DNA from: Tridacna crocea
Taxonomy: Eukaryota > Mollusca > Bivalvia > Cardiida > Cardiidae
Direction: 5' to 3'
NCBI GenBank assembly: GCA_943736015.1
Contig: OX031068.1
Coordinates: 30,438,296-30,502,295, forward strand
DNA length: 64,000 nt
The position numbers and the translations under genes were made by a program. Positions 29,870-44,615 of this stretch are shown here, piece after piece; within the stretch, counting starts at the first letter, position 1; each line of letters begins with the position of its first letter. The notes beneath the pieces are model-generated. The model made no database searches. It was not told the origin of the DNA and was given only the letters and a program-made list of their open reading frames with translations.

Positions 29870-32068
29870 TTGTGCGGTAAAAGGTTAATAAGAATAAACA
29901 GATATTCCCCCCCTTCCCATCAGCCAATCAAATCTCTTCCCGCTCTGAAATTATCCAATCAGAGAAGCTTTAAGGAAATCAGAATGAAAACCAACAGCCA
30001 ATCAGAGAAGACTTTAGAAATTTCAACAGCCAATCAGAGAGCTTCAAATTCGCGCCAAAATGGCGCCCTAATTTATCGATTTAAAACAGTAAAAAAAACG
30101 GCATAAAAGTGGATTTAAAGTCTTCTGTAAAGGCTGCTGTGCAGTCCTTAGCAAACTGCCATCCACACATGCCAGATTTCACACATTTAAGAAAATAGGG
30201 GCGTAAAAGGCCATGTGTTGGTCTTTTCAAGCCTCTTGCAAGAATTACTTCCCTTTATTCCTCGATGCAACCCCCCCTCCCCAGGTCATATGTTTTGGTC
30301 TTTTTAAGCCTCTTGCAAGAATTACTTCCCTTTAACCCTCGATGCACCCCCCCTCCCCAGCCCTTTACTGGATTTGCTTTTTTAACTCAGCCCACAAGAA
30401 ATGCTGCACATTGAAACTTTCAATAGACCAAAGTGATCAATATACAGTGAAAAAAAAAACCCAACAGAAATTAATGCGACAAGTGGCTAAAAAAAGACTG
30501 AAAACTCTTTTCAGTTACTTCCTATTGCATATATCAAACAATGGCAACTGAAGTGTTATTTTTCTAATCTCTTCAATCCGCAACAAGAAACCCAGTTACA
30601 TTGACTACCCTCTCATGTTTTGGTCTTTTTAAGCCCCTTGCAAGAATTACTTCCCTTTAACCCTCGATGCACCCCCCCCTCCCCAGCCCTTTACTTGATT
30701 TGCTTTTCTAACTCAGCCCACAAGAAATGCTGCACATTGAAACTTTCAATAGACCAAGGTGATCAATGTACAGTGTAAAAAGAAAAACCAGAAATTAATG
30801 CGACAAGTGGCTAAAAAAAGACTGAAAATTCTTTCAGTTACTTCCTATTGCATATATCAAACAATGGCAACTGAAGTGTAATTTTTCTAATCTCTTTAAA
30901 CCGCAACAAGAAACCCAGTTACGTTGACTACCGTCACATATGTGCCAGTTACGCTCATGTGAAAACCCCAGAAATGAATGTGACAGGTGGCTAAAAAAAG
31001 ACTGAAAACTCTCAGTTGCTTCCTATTGCATATATCAAACAGAGGCAACTGAAGTGTAATATTTCTAATATCTTCAAACCACAACAAGAAGCCCAGTTAT
31101 GTTGACTACCGTCTCATATGTGCCAGTTACGCTCATGCGAAAACCCCAGAAAATAATGCGACAAGTGGCTAAAAAAAGACTGAAGGCTCTTTCAGTAGCA
31201 ACTGCTTCTTATTGCATAAATCAAACAAAAGGAACTAAATTTTTAATGTGTATTTTTTTTCTCCAATCTCTTTATACCGTGACGAGAAATCCATTTACGT
31301 TGGCTACCGTCTCATAGGTGCCGGTTACGTGCCCGCGAAAATCGACTTACGGAACATTTCATAGCAGACGACACCTGTTGCTTAATAGGTCAAATATAGG
31401 GAACTTAGTTTCTAATATCTGTTTTTTATTTCTGCAATCTTTTTTTACCCTGACAACAAACCCTTTTAGGTTGTCTGTTGTCTCGCAGGTGCCACTTACG
31501 TATCCGCAAAAACATGAAAAATCGACTGACGGAATATTTTATAGCAGACGCCAACTGTTGCTTAAGTCAATTATATGGATTTTTCTTTTTCTTTTTCTCT
31601 CACTAGGGCCATTGGTTTGGTTACGTGACCATCTCACGCATACGTGACTTACGTGCTACGCATAAAATCGTAAAATCAACTTCAACACTTTATGAGGCAA
31701 CTGATACCTATTGTACAATTCAAGGACAGGTAAACAAAATTTTTCCCTGTTTTCTTACCAGGGTCATGAAAACATTGAACCAATTTTGACGACTGCGCGA
31801 GTCAAAAGTCAATTTTATGTTTAATCGCTGCGCAAAAATATAAAATTCAGAAGCAACCGTTTGCTGTTGCGGAAACTTTTTCCGATAAAAGAATCTAGAA
31901 GTAGGCCATAAAGATACAATAAGATGTAAGAATGACTAAAAATCAATTGCTTCTTTGATAGGGTAGAAAACATTGTGGGAAAAGGAGAAAATGCTGGTAA
32001 CCTGCATTGTCTCCTTTCCTCAGATTATTTCCAAAAGCCTTCTCTTTCAGGGGTGTTAAAAGGCGTCA
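29870..32068 (+). repeat. satellite unit 12 (2199 bp)
   Basis: Complete unit. Private changes include CAGGTCATATG near 30283 and TTTTTAATG near 31241. Confidence 0.95.
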
Positions 32069-34275
32069 TTGTGCGGTAAAAGGTTAATAAGAATAAACAG
32101 ATATTCCCCCCTTCCCATCAGCCAATCAAATCTCTTCCCGCTCTGAAATTATCCAATCAGAGAAGCTTTAAGGAAATCAGAATGAAAACCAACAGCCAAT
32201 CAGAGAAGACTTTAGAAATTTCAACAGCCAATCAGAGAGCTTCAAATTTGCGCCAAAATGGCGCCCTAATTTATCGATTTAAAACAGTAAAAAAAACGGC
32301 ATAAAAGTGGATTTAAAGTCTTCTGTAAAGGCTGCTGTGCAGTCCTTGGCAAACTGCCATCCACACATGCCAGATTTCACACATTTAAGAAAATAGGGGC
32401 GTAAAAGGCCATGTGTTGGTCTTTTCAAGCCTCTTGCAAGAATTACTTCCCTTTATTCCTCGATGCAACCCCCCCTCCCCAGCTCATATGTTTTGGTCTT
32501 TTTAAGCCTCTTGCAAGAATTACTTCCCTTTAACCCTCGATGCACCCCCCCCTCCCCAGCCCTTTACTGGATTTGCTTTTTTAACTCAGCCCACAAGAAA
32601 TGCTGCACATTGAAACTTTCAATAGACCAAAGTGATCAATATACAGTGAAAAAAAAAAACCAACAGAAATTAATGCGACAAGTGGCTAAAAAAAGACTGA
32701 AAACTCTTTTCAGTTACTTCCTATTGCATATATCAAACAATGGCAACTGAAGTGTAATTTTTCTAATCTCTTCAATTCGCAACAAGAAACCCAGTTACAT
32801 TGACTACCCTCTCATGTTTTGGTCTTTTTAAGCCCCTTGCAAGAATTACTTCCCTTTAACCCTCGATGCACCCCCCCCTCCCCAGCCCTTTACTTGATTT
32901 GCTTTTCTAACTCAGCCCACAAGAAATGCTGCACATTGAAACTTTCAATAGACCAAGGTGATCAATGTACAGTGTAAAAAGAAAAACCAGAAAACCAGAA
33001 AAAAATGCGACAAGTGGCTAAAAAAAGACTGAAAATTGTTTCAGTTACTTCCTATTGCATATATCAAACAATGGCAACTGAAGTGTAATTTTTCTAATCT
33101 CTTTAAACCGCAACAAGAAACCCAGTTACGTTGACTACCGTCACATATGTGCCAGTTACGCTCATGCGAAAACCCCAGAAATGAATGTGACAGGTGGCTA
33201 AAAAAAGACTGAAAACTCTCAGTTGCTTCCTATTGCATATATCAAACAGAGGCAACTGAAGTGTAATATTTCTAATATCTTCAAACCACAACAAGAAGCC
33301 CAGTTATGTTGACTACCGTCTCATATGTGCCAGTTACGCTCATGCGAAAACCCCAGAAAATAATGCGACAAGTGGCTAAAAAAAGACTGAAGGCTCTTTC
33401 AGTAGCAACTGCTTCTTATTGCATAAATCAAACAAAAGGAACTAAATTTTCAATGTGTATTTTTTTTCTCCAATCTCTTTATACCGTGACGAGAAATCCA
33501 TTTACGTTGACTATCGTCTCATAGGTGCCGGTTACGTGCCCGCGAAAATCGACTTACGGAACATTTCATAGCAGACGACACCTGTTGCTTAATAGGTCAA
33601 ATATAGGGAACTTAGTTTCTAATATCTGTTTTTTATTTCTGCAATCTTTTTTTACCCTGACAACAAACCCTTTTAGGTTGTCTGTTGTCTCGCAGGTGCC
33701 ACTTACGTATCCGCAAAAACATGAAAAATCGACTGACGGAATATTTTATAGCAGACGCCAACTGTTGCTTAAGTCAATTATATGGATTTTTCTTTTTCTT
33801 TTTCTCTCACTAGGGCCATTGGTTTGGTTACGTGACCATCTCACGCATACGTGACTTACGTGCTACGCATAAAATCGTAAAATCAACTTCAACACTTTAT
33901 GAGGCAACTGATACCTATTGTACAATTCAAGGACAGGTAAACAAAATTTTTCCCTGTTTTCTTACCAGGGTCATGAAAACATTGAACCAATTTTGACGAC
34001 TGCGCGAGTCAAAAGTCAATTTTATGTTTAATCGCTGCGCAAAAATATAAAATTCAGAAGCAACCGTTTGCTGTTGCGGAAACTTTTTCCGATAAAAGAA
34101 TCTAGAAGTAGGCCATAAAGATACAATAAGATGTAAGAATAACTAAAAATCAATTGCTTCTTTGATAGGGTAGAAAACATTGTGGGAAAAGGAGAAAATG
34201 CTGGTAACCTGCATTGTCTCCTTTCCTCAGATTATTTCCAAAAGCCTTCTCTTTCAGGGGTGTTAAAAGGCGTCA
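32069..34275 (+). repeat. satellite unit 13 (2207 bp)
   Basis: Complete unit. The C-run after the anchor is one base shorter than usual, the E2F-like element reads TTTGCGCC (about 32248), and a short AAACCAG duplication near 32988-33000 adds about 10 bp. Confidence 0.94.
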
Positions 34276-36149
34276 TTGTGCGGTAAAAGGTTAATAAGAA
34301 TAAACAGATATTCCCCCCCTTCCCATCAGCCAATCAAATCTCTTCCCGCTCTGAAATTATCCAATCAGAGAAGCTTTAAGGAAATCAGAATGAAAACCAA
34401 CAGCCAATCAGAGAAGACTTTAGAAATTTCAACAGCCAATCAGAGAGCTTCAAATTCGCGCCAAAATGGCGCCCTAATTTATCGATTTAAAACAGTAAAA
34501 AAAACGACATAAAAGTGGATTTAAAGTCTTCTGTAAAGGCTGCTGTGCAGTCCTTGGCAAAGTGCCATCCACACATGCCAGATTTCACACATTTAAGAAA
34601 ATAGGGGCGTAAAAGGCCATGTGTTGGTCTTTTCAAGCCTCTTGCAAGAATTACTTCCCTTTATTCCTCGATGCAACCCCCCCTCCCCAGCTCATATGTT
34701 TTGGTCTTTTTAAGCCTCTTGCAAGAATTACTTCCCTTTAACCCTCGATGCACCCCCCCTCCCCAGCCCTTTACTAGATTTGCTTTTTTAACTCAGCCCA
34801 CAAGAAATGCTGCACATTGAAACTTTCAATAGACCAAAGTGATCAATATACAGTGAAAAAAAAAACCAACAGAAATTAATGCGACAAGTGGCTAAAAAAA
34901 GACTGAAAATTCTTTCAGTTACTTCCTATTGCATATATCAAACAATGGCAACTGAAGTGTAATTTTTCTAATCTCTTTAAACCGCAACAAGAAACCCAGT
35001 TACGTTGACTACCGTCACATATGTGCCAGTTACGCTCATGCGAAAACCCCAGAAATGAATGTGACAGGTGGCTAAAAAAAGACTGAAAACTCCCAGTTGC
35101 TTCCTATTGCATATATCAAACAGAGGCAACTGAAGTGTAATATTTCTAATATCTTCAAACTACAACAAGAAGCCCAGTTATGTTGACTACCGTCTCATAT
35201 ATGCCAGTTACGATCATGCGAAAACCCCAGAAAATAATGCGACAAGTGGCTAAAAAAAGACTGAAGGCTCTTTCAGTAGCAACTGCTTCTTATTGCATAA
35301 ATCAAACAAAAGGAACTAAATTTTCAATGTGTATTTTTTTTCTCCAATCTCTTTATACCGTGACGAGAAATCCATTTACGTTGACTACCGTCTCATAGGT
35401 GCCGGGTAAGTGCCCGCGAAAATCGACTTACGGAACATTTCATAGCAGACGACACCTGTTGCTTAATAGGTCAAATATAGGGAACTTAGTTTCTAATATG
35501 TTTTTTATTTCTGCAATCTTTTTTTACCCTGACAACAAACCCATTTAGGTTGTCTCTTGTCTCGCAGGTGCCACTTACGTATCCGCAAAAACATGAAAAA
35601 TCGACTGACGGAATATTTTATAGCAGACGCCAACTGTTGCTTAAGTCAATTATATGGATTTTTCTTTTTCTTTTTCTCTCACTAGGGCCATTGGTTTGGT
35701 TACGTGACCATCTCACGCATACGTGACTTACGTGCTACGCATAAAATCGTAAAATCAACTTCAACACTTTATGAGGCAACTGATACCTATTGTACAATTC
35801 AAGGACAGGTAAAAACAAAATTTTTCCCTGTTTTCTTACCAGGGTCATGAAAACATTGAACCAATTTTGACGACTGCGCGAGTCAAAAGTCAATTTTATG
35901 TTTAATCGCTGCGCAAAAATATAAAATTCAGAAGCAACCGTTTGCTGTTGCGGAAACTTTTTCCGATAAAAGAATCTAGAAGTAGGCCATAAAGATACAA
36001 TAAGATGTAAGAATAACTAAAAATCAATTGCTTCTTTGATAGGGTAGAAAACATTGTGGGAAAAGGAGAAAATGCTGGTAACCTGCATTGTCTCCTTTCC
36101 TCAGATTATTTCCAAAAGCCTTCTCTTTCAGGGGTGTTAAAAGGCGTCA
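34276..36149 (+). repeat. satellite unit 14 (1874 bp, 323-bp contraction)
   Basis: This unit has one A/B sub-repeat instead of two. The remaining copy is A-type up to about 34890 (CAATATACAGTG followed by the long A-run) and B-type afterwards (GAAAATTCTTTCAG). The exchange point therefore lies near 34880-34906. The length loss equals one sub-repeat. Confidence 0.95.
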
Positions 36150-38348
36150 TTGTGCGGTAAAAGGTTAATAAGAATAAACAGATATTCCCCCCCTTCCCAT
36201 CAGCCAATCAAATCTCTTCCCGCTCTGAAATTATCCAATCAGAGAAGCTTTAAGGAAATCAGAATGAAAACCAACAGCCAATCAGAGAAGACTTTAGAAA
36301 TTTCAACAGCCAATCAGAGAGCTTCAAATTCGCGCCAAAATGGCGCCCTAATTTATCGATTTAAAACAGTAAAGAAAACGGCATAAAAGTGGATTTAAAG
36401 TCTTCTGTAAAGGCTGCTGTGCAGTCCTTGGCAAAGTGCCATCCACACATGCCAGATTTCACACATTTAAGAAAATAGGGGCGTAAAAGGCCATGTGTTG
36501 GTCTTTTCAAGCCTCTTGCAAGAATTACTTCCCTTTATTCCTCGATGCAACCCCCCCTCCCCAGCTCATATGTTTTGGTCTTTTTAAGCCTCTTGCAAGA
36601 ATTACTTCCCTTTAACCCTCGATGCACCCCCCGTCCCCAGCCCTTTACTGGATTTGCTTTTTTAACTCAGCCCACAAGAAATGCTGCACATTGAAACTTT
36701 CAATAGACCAAAGTGATCAATATACAGTGAAAAAAAAAACCAACAGAAATTAATGCGACAAGTGGCTAAAAAAAGACTGAAAACTCTTTTCAGTTACTTC
36801 CTATTGCATATATCAAACAATGGCAACTGAAGTGTAATTTTTCTAATCTCTTCAATCCGCAACAAGAAACCCAGTTACATTGACTACCCTCTCATGTTTT
36901 GGTCTTTTTAAGCCCCTTGCAAGAATTACTTCCCTTTAACCCTCGATGCACCCCCCCGCTCCCCAGCCCTTTACTTGCTATGCTTTTCTAACTCAGCCCA
37001 CAAGAAATGCTGCACATTGAAACTTTCAATAGACCAAGGTGATCAATGTACAGTGTAAAAAGAAAAACCAGAAATTAATGCGACAAGTGGCTAAAAAAAG
37101 ACTGTAAATTCTTTCAGTTACTTCCTATTGCATATATCAAACAATGGCAACTGAAGTGTAATTTTTCTAATCTCTTTAAACCGCAACAAGAAACCCAGTT
37201 ACGTTGACTACCGTCACATATGTGCCAGTTACGCTCATGCGAAAACCCCAGAAATGAATGTGACAGGTGGCTAAAAAAAGACTGAAAACTCTCAGTTGCT
37301 TCCTATTGCATATATCAAACAGAGGCAACTGAAGTGTAATATTTCTAATATCTTCAAACCACAACAAGAAGCCCAGTTATGTTGACTACCGTCTCATATG
37401 TGCCAGTTACGCTCATGCGAAAACCCCAGAAAATAATGCGACAAGTGGCTAAAAAAAGACTGAAGGCTCTTTCAGTAGCAACTGCTTCTTATTGCATAAA
37501 TCAAACAAAAGGAACTAAATTTTCAATGTGTATTTTTTTTCTCCAATCTCTTTATACCGTGACGAGAAATCCATTTACGTTGACTACCGTCTCATAGGTG
37601 CCGGTTACGTGCCCGCGAAAATCGACTTACGGAACATTTCATAGCAGACGACACCTGTTGCTTAATAGGTCAAATATAGGGAACTTAGTTTCTAATATCT
37701 GTTTTTTATTTCTGCAATCTTTTTTTACCCTGACAACAAACCCTTTTAGGTTGTCTGTTGTCTCGCAGGTGCCACTTACGTATCCGCAAAAACATGAAAA
37801 ATCGACTGACGGAATATTTTATAGCAGACGCCAACTGTTGCTTAAGTCAATTATATGGATTTTTCTTTTTCTTTTTCTCTCACTAGGGCCATTGGTTTGG
37901 TTACGTGACCATCTCACGCATACGTGACTTACGTGCTACGCATAAAATCGTAAAATCAACTTCAACACTTTATGAGGCAACTGATACCTATTGTACAATT
38001 CAAGGACAGGTAAACAAAATTTTTCCCTGTTTTCTTACCAGGGTCATGAAAACATTGAACCAATTTTGACGACTGCGCGAGTCAAAAGTCAATTTTATGT
38101 TTAATCGCTGCGCAAAAATATAAAATTCAGAAGCAACCGTTTGCTGTTGCGGAAACTTTTTCCGATAAAAGAATCTAGAAGTAGGCCATAAAGATACAAT
38201 AAGATGTAAGAATAACTAAAAATCAATTGCTTCTTTGATAGGGTAGAAAACATTGTGGGAAAAGGAGAAAATGCTGGTAACCTGCATTGTCTCCTTTCCT
38301 CAGATTATTTCCAAAAGCCTTCTCTTTCAGGGGTGTTAAAAGGCGTCA
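36150..38348 (+). repeat. satellite unit 15 (2199 bp)
   Basis: Complete unit. From about 36633 onwards it carries markers repeated 8466 bp downstream: CCGTCCCC at 36631, TTGCTATGC at 36975 and GACTGTAAA at 37100. Confidence 0.95.
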
Positions 38349-40222
38349 TTGTGCGGTAAAAGGTTAATAAGAATAAACAGATATTCCCCCCCTTCCCATC
38401 AGCCAATCCAATCTCTTCCCGCTCTGAAATTATCCAATCAGAGAAGCTTTAAGGAAATCAGAATGAAAACCAACAGCCAATCAGAGAAGACTTTAGAAAT
38501 TTCAACAGCCAATCAGAGAGCTTCAAATTCGCGCCAACATGGCGCCCTAATTTATCGATTTAAAACAGTAAAAAAAACGGCATAAAAGTGGATTTAAAGT
38601 CTTCTGTAAAGGCTGCTGTGCAGTCCTTGGCAAACTGCCATCCACACATGCCAGATTTCACACATTTAAGAAAATAGGGGCGTAAAAGGCCATGTGTTCG
38701 TCTTTTCAAGCCTCTTGCAAGAATTACTTCCCTTTATTCCTCGATGCAACCCCCCCTCCCCAGCTCATATGTTTTGGTCTTTTTAAGCCCCTTGCAAGAA
38801 TTACTTCCCTTTAACCCTCGATGCACCCCCCCCTCCCCAGCCCTTTACTGGATTTGCTTTTTTAACTCAGCCCACAAGAAATGCTGCACATTGAAACTTT
38901 CAATAGACCAAGGTGATCAATGTACAGTGTAAAAAGAAAAACCAGAAATTAATGCGACAAGTGGCTAAAAAAAGACTGAAAATTCTTTCAGTTACTTCCT
39001 ATTGCATATATCAAACAATGGCAACTGAAGTGTAATTTTTCTAATCTCTTTAAACCGCAACAAGAAACCCAGTTACGTTGACTACCGTCACATATGTGCC
39101 AGTTACGCTCATGCGAAAACCCCAGAAATGAATGTGACAGGTGGCTAAAAAAAGACTGAAAACTCTCAGTTGCTTCCTATTGCATATATCAAACAGAGGC
39201 AACTGAAGTGTAATATTTCTAATATCTTCAAACCACAACAAGAAGCCCAGTTATGTTGACTACCGTCTCATATGTGCCAGTTACGCTCATGCGAAAACCC
39301 CAGAAAATAATGCGACAAGTGGCTAAAAAAAGACTGAAGGCTCTTTCAGTAGCAACTGCTTCTTATTGCATAAATCAAACAAAACGAACTAAATTTTCAA
39401 TGTGTATTTTTTTTCTCCAATCTCTTTATACCGTGACGAGAAATCCATTTACGTTGACTACCGTCTCATAGGTGCCGGTTACGTGCCCGCGAAAATCGAC
39501 TTACGGAACATTTCATAGCAGACGACACCTGTTGCTTAATAGGTCAAATATAGGGAACTTAGTTTCTAATATCTGTTTTTTATTTCTGCAATCTTTTTTT
39601 ACCCTGACAACAAACCCTTTTAGGTTGTCTGTTGTCTCGCAGGTGCCACTTACGTATCCGCAAAAACATGAAAAATCGACTGACGGGATATTTTATAGCA
39701 GACTCCAACTGTTGCTTAAGTCAATTATATGGATTTTTCTTTTTCTTTTTCTCTCACTAGGGCCATTGGTTTGGTTACGTGACCATCTCACGCATACGTG
39801 ACTTACGTGCTACGCATAAAATCGTAAAATCAACTTCAACACTTTATGAGGCAACTGATACCTATTGTACAATTCAAGGACAGGTAAACAAAATTTTTCC
39901 CTGTTTTCTTACCAGGGTCATGAAAACATTGAACCAATTTTGACGACTGCGCGAGTCAAAAGTCAATTTTATGTTTAATCGCTGCGCAAAAATATAAAAT
40001 TCAGAAGCAACCGTTTGCTGTTGCGGAAACTTTTTCCGATAAAAGAATCTAGAAGTAGGCCATAAAGATACAATAAGATGTAAGAATAACTAAAAATCAA
40101 TTGCTTCTTTGATAGGGTAGAAAACATTGTGGGAAAAGGAGAAAATGCTGGTAACCTGCATTGTCTCCTTTCCTCAGATTATTTCCAAAAGCCTTCTCTT
40201 TCAGGGGTGTTAAAAGGCGTCA
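38349..40222 (+). repeat. satellite unit 16 (1874 bp, 323-bp contraction)
   Basis: Second independent contraction to a single A/B sub-repeat. The surviving copy at about 38765-39087 is a mosaic: A-type at the left edge, B-type AAGCCCC, A-type TTACTGG, then B-type AAGGTGATCAATGT. This is a different pattern from unit 14. It also has the CCAACATGGCGCC variant of the E2F/YY1-like element. Confidence 0.95.
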
Positions 40223-42418
40223 TTGTGCGGTAAAAGGTTAATAAGAATAAACAGATATTCCCCCCCTTCCCATCAGCCAATCAAATCTCTTCCTGCTCTG
40301 AAATTATCCAATCAGAGAAGCTTTAAGGAAATCAGAATGAAAACCAACAGCCAATCAGAGAAGACTTTAGAAATTTCAACAGCCAATCAGAGAGCTTCAA
40401 ATTCGCGCCAAAATGGCGCCCTAATTTATCGATTTAAAACAGTAAAAAAAACGGCATAAAAGTGGATTTAAAGTCTTCTGTAAAGGCTGCTGTGCAGTCC
40501 TTGGCAAACTGCCATCCACACATGCCAGATTTCACACATTTAAGAAAATAGGGGCGTAAAAGGCCATGTGTTGGTCTTTTCAAGCCTCTTGCAAGAATTA
40601 CTTCCCTTTATTCCTCGATGCAACCCCCCTCCCCAGCTCATATGTTTTGGTCTTTTTAAGCCTCTTGCAAGAATTACTTCCCTTTAACGCTCGATGCACC
40701 CCCCCTCCCCAGCCCTTTACTTGATTTGCTTTTTTAACTCAGCCCACAAGAAATGCTGCACATTGAAACTTTCAATAGACCAAAGTGATCAATATACAGT
40801 GAAAAAAAAAACCAACAGAAATTAATGCGACAAGTGGCTAAAAAAAGACTGAAAACTCTTTTCAGTTACTTCCTATTGCATATATCAAACAATGGCAACT
40901 GAAGTGTAATTTTTCTAATCTCTTCAATCCGCAACAAGAAACCCAGTTACATTGACTACCCTCTCATGTTTTGGTCTTTTTAAGCCCCTTGCAAGAATTA
41001 CTTCCCTTTAACCCTCGATGCACCCCCCCTCCCCAGCCCTTTACTTGATTTGCTTTTCTAACTCAGCCCACAAGAAATGCTGCACATGGAAACTTTCAAT
41101 AGACCAAGGTGATCAATGTACAGTGTAAAAAGAAAAACCAGAAATTAATGCGACAAGTGGCTAAAAAAAGACTGAAAATTCTTTCAGTTACTTCCTATTG
41201 CATATATCAAACAATGGCAACTGAAGTGTAATTTTTCTAATCTCTTTAAACCGCAACAAGAAACCCAGTTACGTTGACTACCGTCACATATGTGCCAGTT
41301 ACGCTCATGCGAAAACCCCAGAAATGAATGTGACAGGTGGCTAAAAAAAGACTGAAAACTCTCAGTTGCTTCCTATTGCATATATCAAACAGAGGCAACT
41401 GAAGTGTAATATTTCTAATATCTTCAAACCACAACAAGAAGCCCAGTTATGTTGACTACCGTCTCATATATGCCAGTTACGCTCATGCGAAAACCCCAGA
41501 AAATAATGCGACAAGTGGCTAAAAAAAACTGGAAGGCTCTTTCAGTAGCAACTGCTTCTTATTGCATAAATCAAACAAAAGGAACTAAATTTTCAATGTG
41601 TATTTTTTTTCTCCAATCTCTTTATACCGTGACGAGAAATCCATTTACGTTGACTACCGTCTCATAGGTGCCGGTTACGTGCCCGCGAAAATCGACTTAC
41701 GGAACATTTCATAGCAGACGACACCTGTTGCTTAATAGGTCAAATATAGGGAACTTAGTTTCTAATATCTGTTTTTTATTTCTGCAATCTTTTTTTACCC
41801 TGACAACAAACCCTTTTAGGTTGTCTGTTGTCTCACAGGTGCCACTTACGTATCCGCAAAAACATGAAAAATCGACTGACGGAATATTTTATAGCAGACG
41901 CCAACTGTTGCTTACGTCAATTATATGGATTTTTCTTTTTCTTTTTCTCTCACTAGGGCCATTGGTTTGGTTACGTGACCATCTCACGCATACGTGACTT
42001 ACGTGCTACGCATAAAATCGTAAAATCAACTTCAACACTTTATGAGGCAACTGATACCTATTGTACAATTCAAGGACAGGTAAACAAAATTTTTCCCTGT
42101 TTTCTTACCAGGGTCATGAAAACATTGAACCAATTTTGACGACTGCGCGAGTCAAAAGTCAATTTTATGTTTAATCGCTGCGCAAAAATATAAAATTCAG
42201 AAGCAACCGTTTGCTGTTGCGGAAACTTTTTCCGATAAAAGAATCTAGAAGTAGGCCATAAAGATACAAGAAGATGTAAGAATAACTAAAAATCAATTGC
42301 TTCTTTGATAGGGTAGAAAACATTGTGGGAAAAGGAGAAAATGCTGGTAACCTGCATTGTCTCCTTTCCTCAGATTATTTCCAAAAGCCTTCTCTTTCAG
42401 GGGTGTTAAAAGGCGTCA
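40223..42418 (+). repeat. satellite unit 17 (2196 bp)
   Basis: Complete unit with the marker CCTGCTCTG (about 40292) and an AAAAACTGGAAGG change near 41527. Both recur 8787 bp downstream in unit 21. Confidence 0.95.
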
Positions 42419-44615
42419 TTGTGCGGTAAAAGGTTAATAAGAATAAACAGATATTCCCCCCCTTCCCATCAGCCAATCCAATCTCTTCCCGCTCTGAAAT
42501 TATCCAATCAGAGAAGCTTTAAGGAAATCAGAATGAAAACCAACAGCCAATCAGAGAAGACTTTAGAAATTTCAACAGCCAATCAGAGAGCTTCAAATTC
42601 GCGCCAAAATGGCGCCCTAATTTATCGATTTAAAACAGTAAAAAAAACGGCATAAAAGTGGATTTAAAGTCTTCTGTAAAGGCTGCTGTGCAGTCCTTGG
42701 CAAACTGCCATCCACACATGCCAGATTTCACACATTTAAGAAAATAGGGGCGTAAAAGGCCATGTGTTGGTCTTTTCAAGCCTCTTGCAAGAATTACTTC
42801 CCTTTATTCCTCGATGCAACCCCCCCTCCCCAGCTCATATGTTTTGGTCTTTTTAAGCCTCTTGCAAGAATTACTTCCCTTTAACCCTCGATGCACCCCC
42901 CCTCCCCAGCCCTTTACTAGATTTGCTTTTTTAACTCAGCCCACAAGAAATGCTGCACATTGAAACTTTCAATAGACCAAAGTGATCAATATACAGTGAA
43001 AAAAAAAACCAACAGAAATTAATGCAACAAGTGGCTAAAAAAAGACTGAAAACTCTTTTCAGTTACTTCCTATTGCATATATCAAACAATGGCAACTGAA
43101 GTGTAATTTTTCTAATCTCTTCAATCCGCAACAAGAAACCCAGTTACATTGACTACCCTCTCATGTTTTGGTCTTTTTAAGCCCCTTGCAAGAATTACTT
43201 CCCTTTAACCCTCGATGCACCCCCCCTCCCCAGCCCTTTACTTGATTTGCTTTACTAACTCAGCCCACAAGAAATGCTGCACATTGAAACTTTCAATAGA
43301 CCAAGGTGATCAATGTACAGTGTAAAAAGAAAAACCAGAAATTAATGGGACAAGTGGCTAAAAAAAGACTGAAAATTCTTTCAGTTACTTCCTATTGCAT
43401 ATATCAAACAATGGCAACTGAAGTGTAATTTTTCTAATCTCTTTAAACCGCAACAAGAAACCCAGTTACGTTGACTACCGTCACATATGTGCCAGTTACG
43501 CTCATGCGAAAACCCCAGAAATGAATGTGACAGGTGGCTAAAAAAAGACTGAAAACTCTCAGTTGCTTCCTATTGCATATATCAAACAGAGGCAACTGAA
43601 GTGTAATATTTCTAATATCTTCAAACCACAACAAGAAGCCCAGTTATGTTGACTACCGTCTCATATGTGCCAGTTACGCTCATGCGAAAACCCCAGAAAA
43701 TAATGCGACAAGTGGCTAAAAAAAGACTGAAGGCTCTTTCAGTAGCAACTGCTTCTTATTGCATAAATCAAACAAAAGGAACTAAATTTTCAATGTGTAT
43801 TTTTTTTCTCCAATCTCTTTATACCGTGACGAGAGATCCATTTACGTTGACTACCGTCTCATAGGTGCCGGTTACGTGCCCGCGAAAATCGACTTACGGA
43901 ACATTTCATAGCAGACGACACCTGTTGCTTAATAGGTCAAATATAGGGAACTTAGTTTCTAATATCTGTTTTTTATTTCTGCAATCTTTTTTTACCCTGA
44001 CAACAAACCCTTTTAGGTTGTCTGTTGTCTCGCAGGTGCCACTTACGTATCCGCAAAAACATGAAAAATCGACTGATGGAATATTTTATAGCAGACGCCA
44101 ACTGTTGCTTAAGTCAATTATATGGATTTTTCTTTTTCTTTTTCTCTCACTAGGGCCATTGGTTTGGTTACGTGACCATCTCACGCATACGTGACTTACG
44201 TGCTACGCATAAAATCGTAAAATCAACTTCAACACTTTATGAGGCAACTGATACCTATTGTACAATTCAAGGACAGGTAAACAAAATTTTTCCCTGTTTT
44301 CTTACCAGGGTCATGAAAACATTGAACCAATTTTGACGACTGCGCGAGTCAAAAGTCAATTTTATGTTTAATCGCTGCGCAAAAATATAAAATTCAGAAG
44401 CAACCGTTTGCTGTTGCGGAAACTTTTTCCGATAAAAGAATCTAGAAGTAGGCCATAAAGATACAATAAGATGTAAGAATAACTAAAAATCAATTGCTTC
44501 TTTGATAGGGTAGAAAACATTGTGGGAAAAGGAGAAAATGCTGGTAACCTGCATTGTCTCCTTTCCTCAGATTATTTCCAAAAGCCTTCTCTTTCAGGGG
44601 TGTTAAAAGGCGTCA
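42419..44615 (+). repeat. satellite unit 18 (2197 bp)
   Basis: Complete CCAATCCAAT-type unit. Its markers GACGAGAGATCC (near 43831) and GACTGATGG (near 44073) recur 8787 bp downstream in unit 22. Confidence 0.95.
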
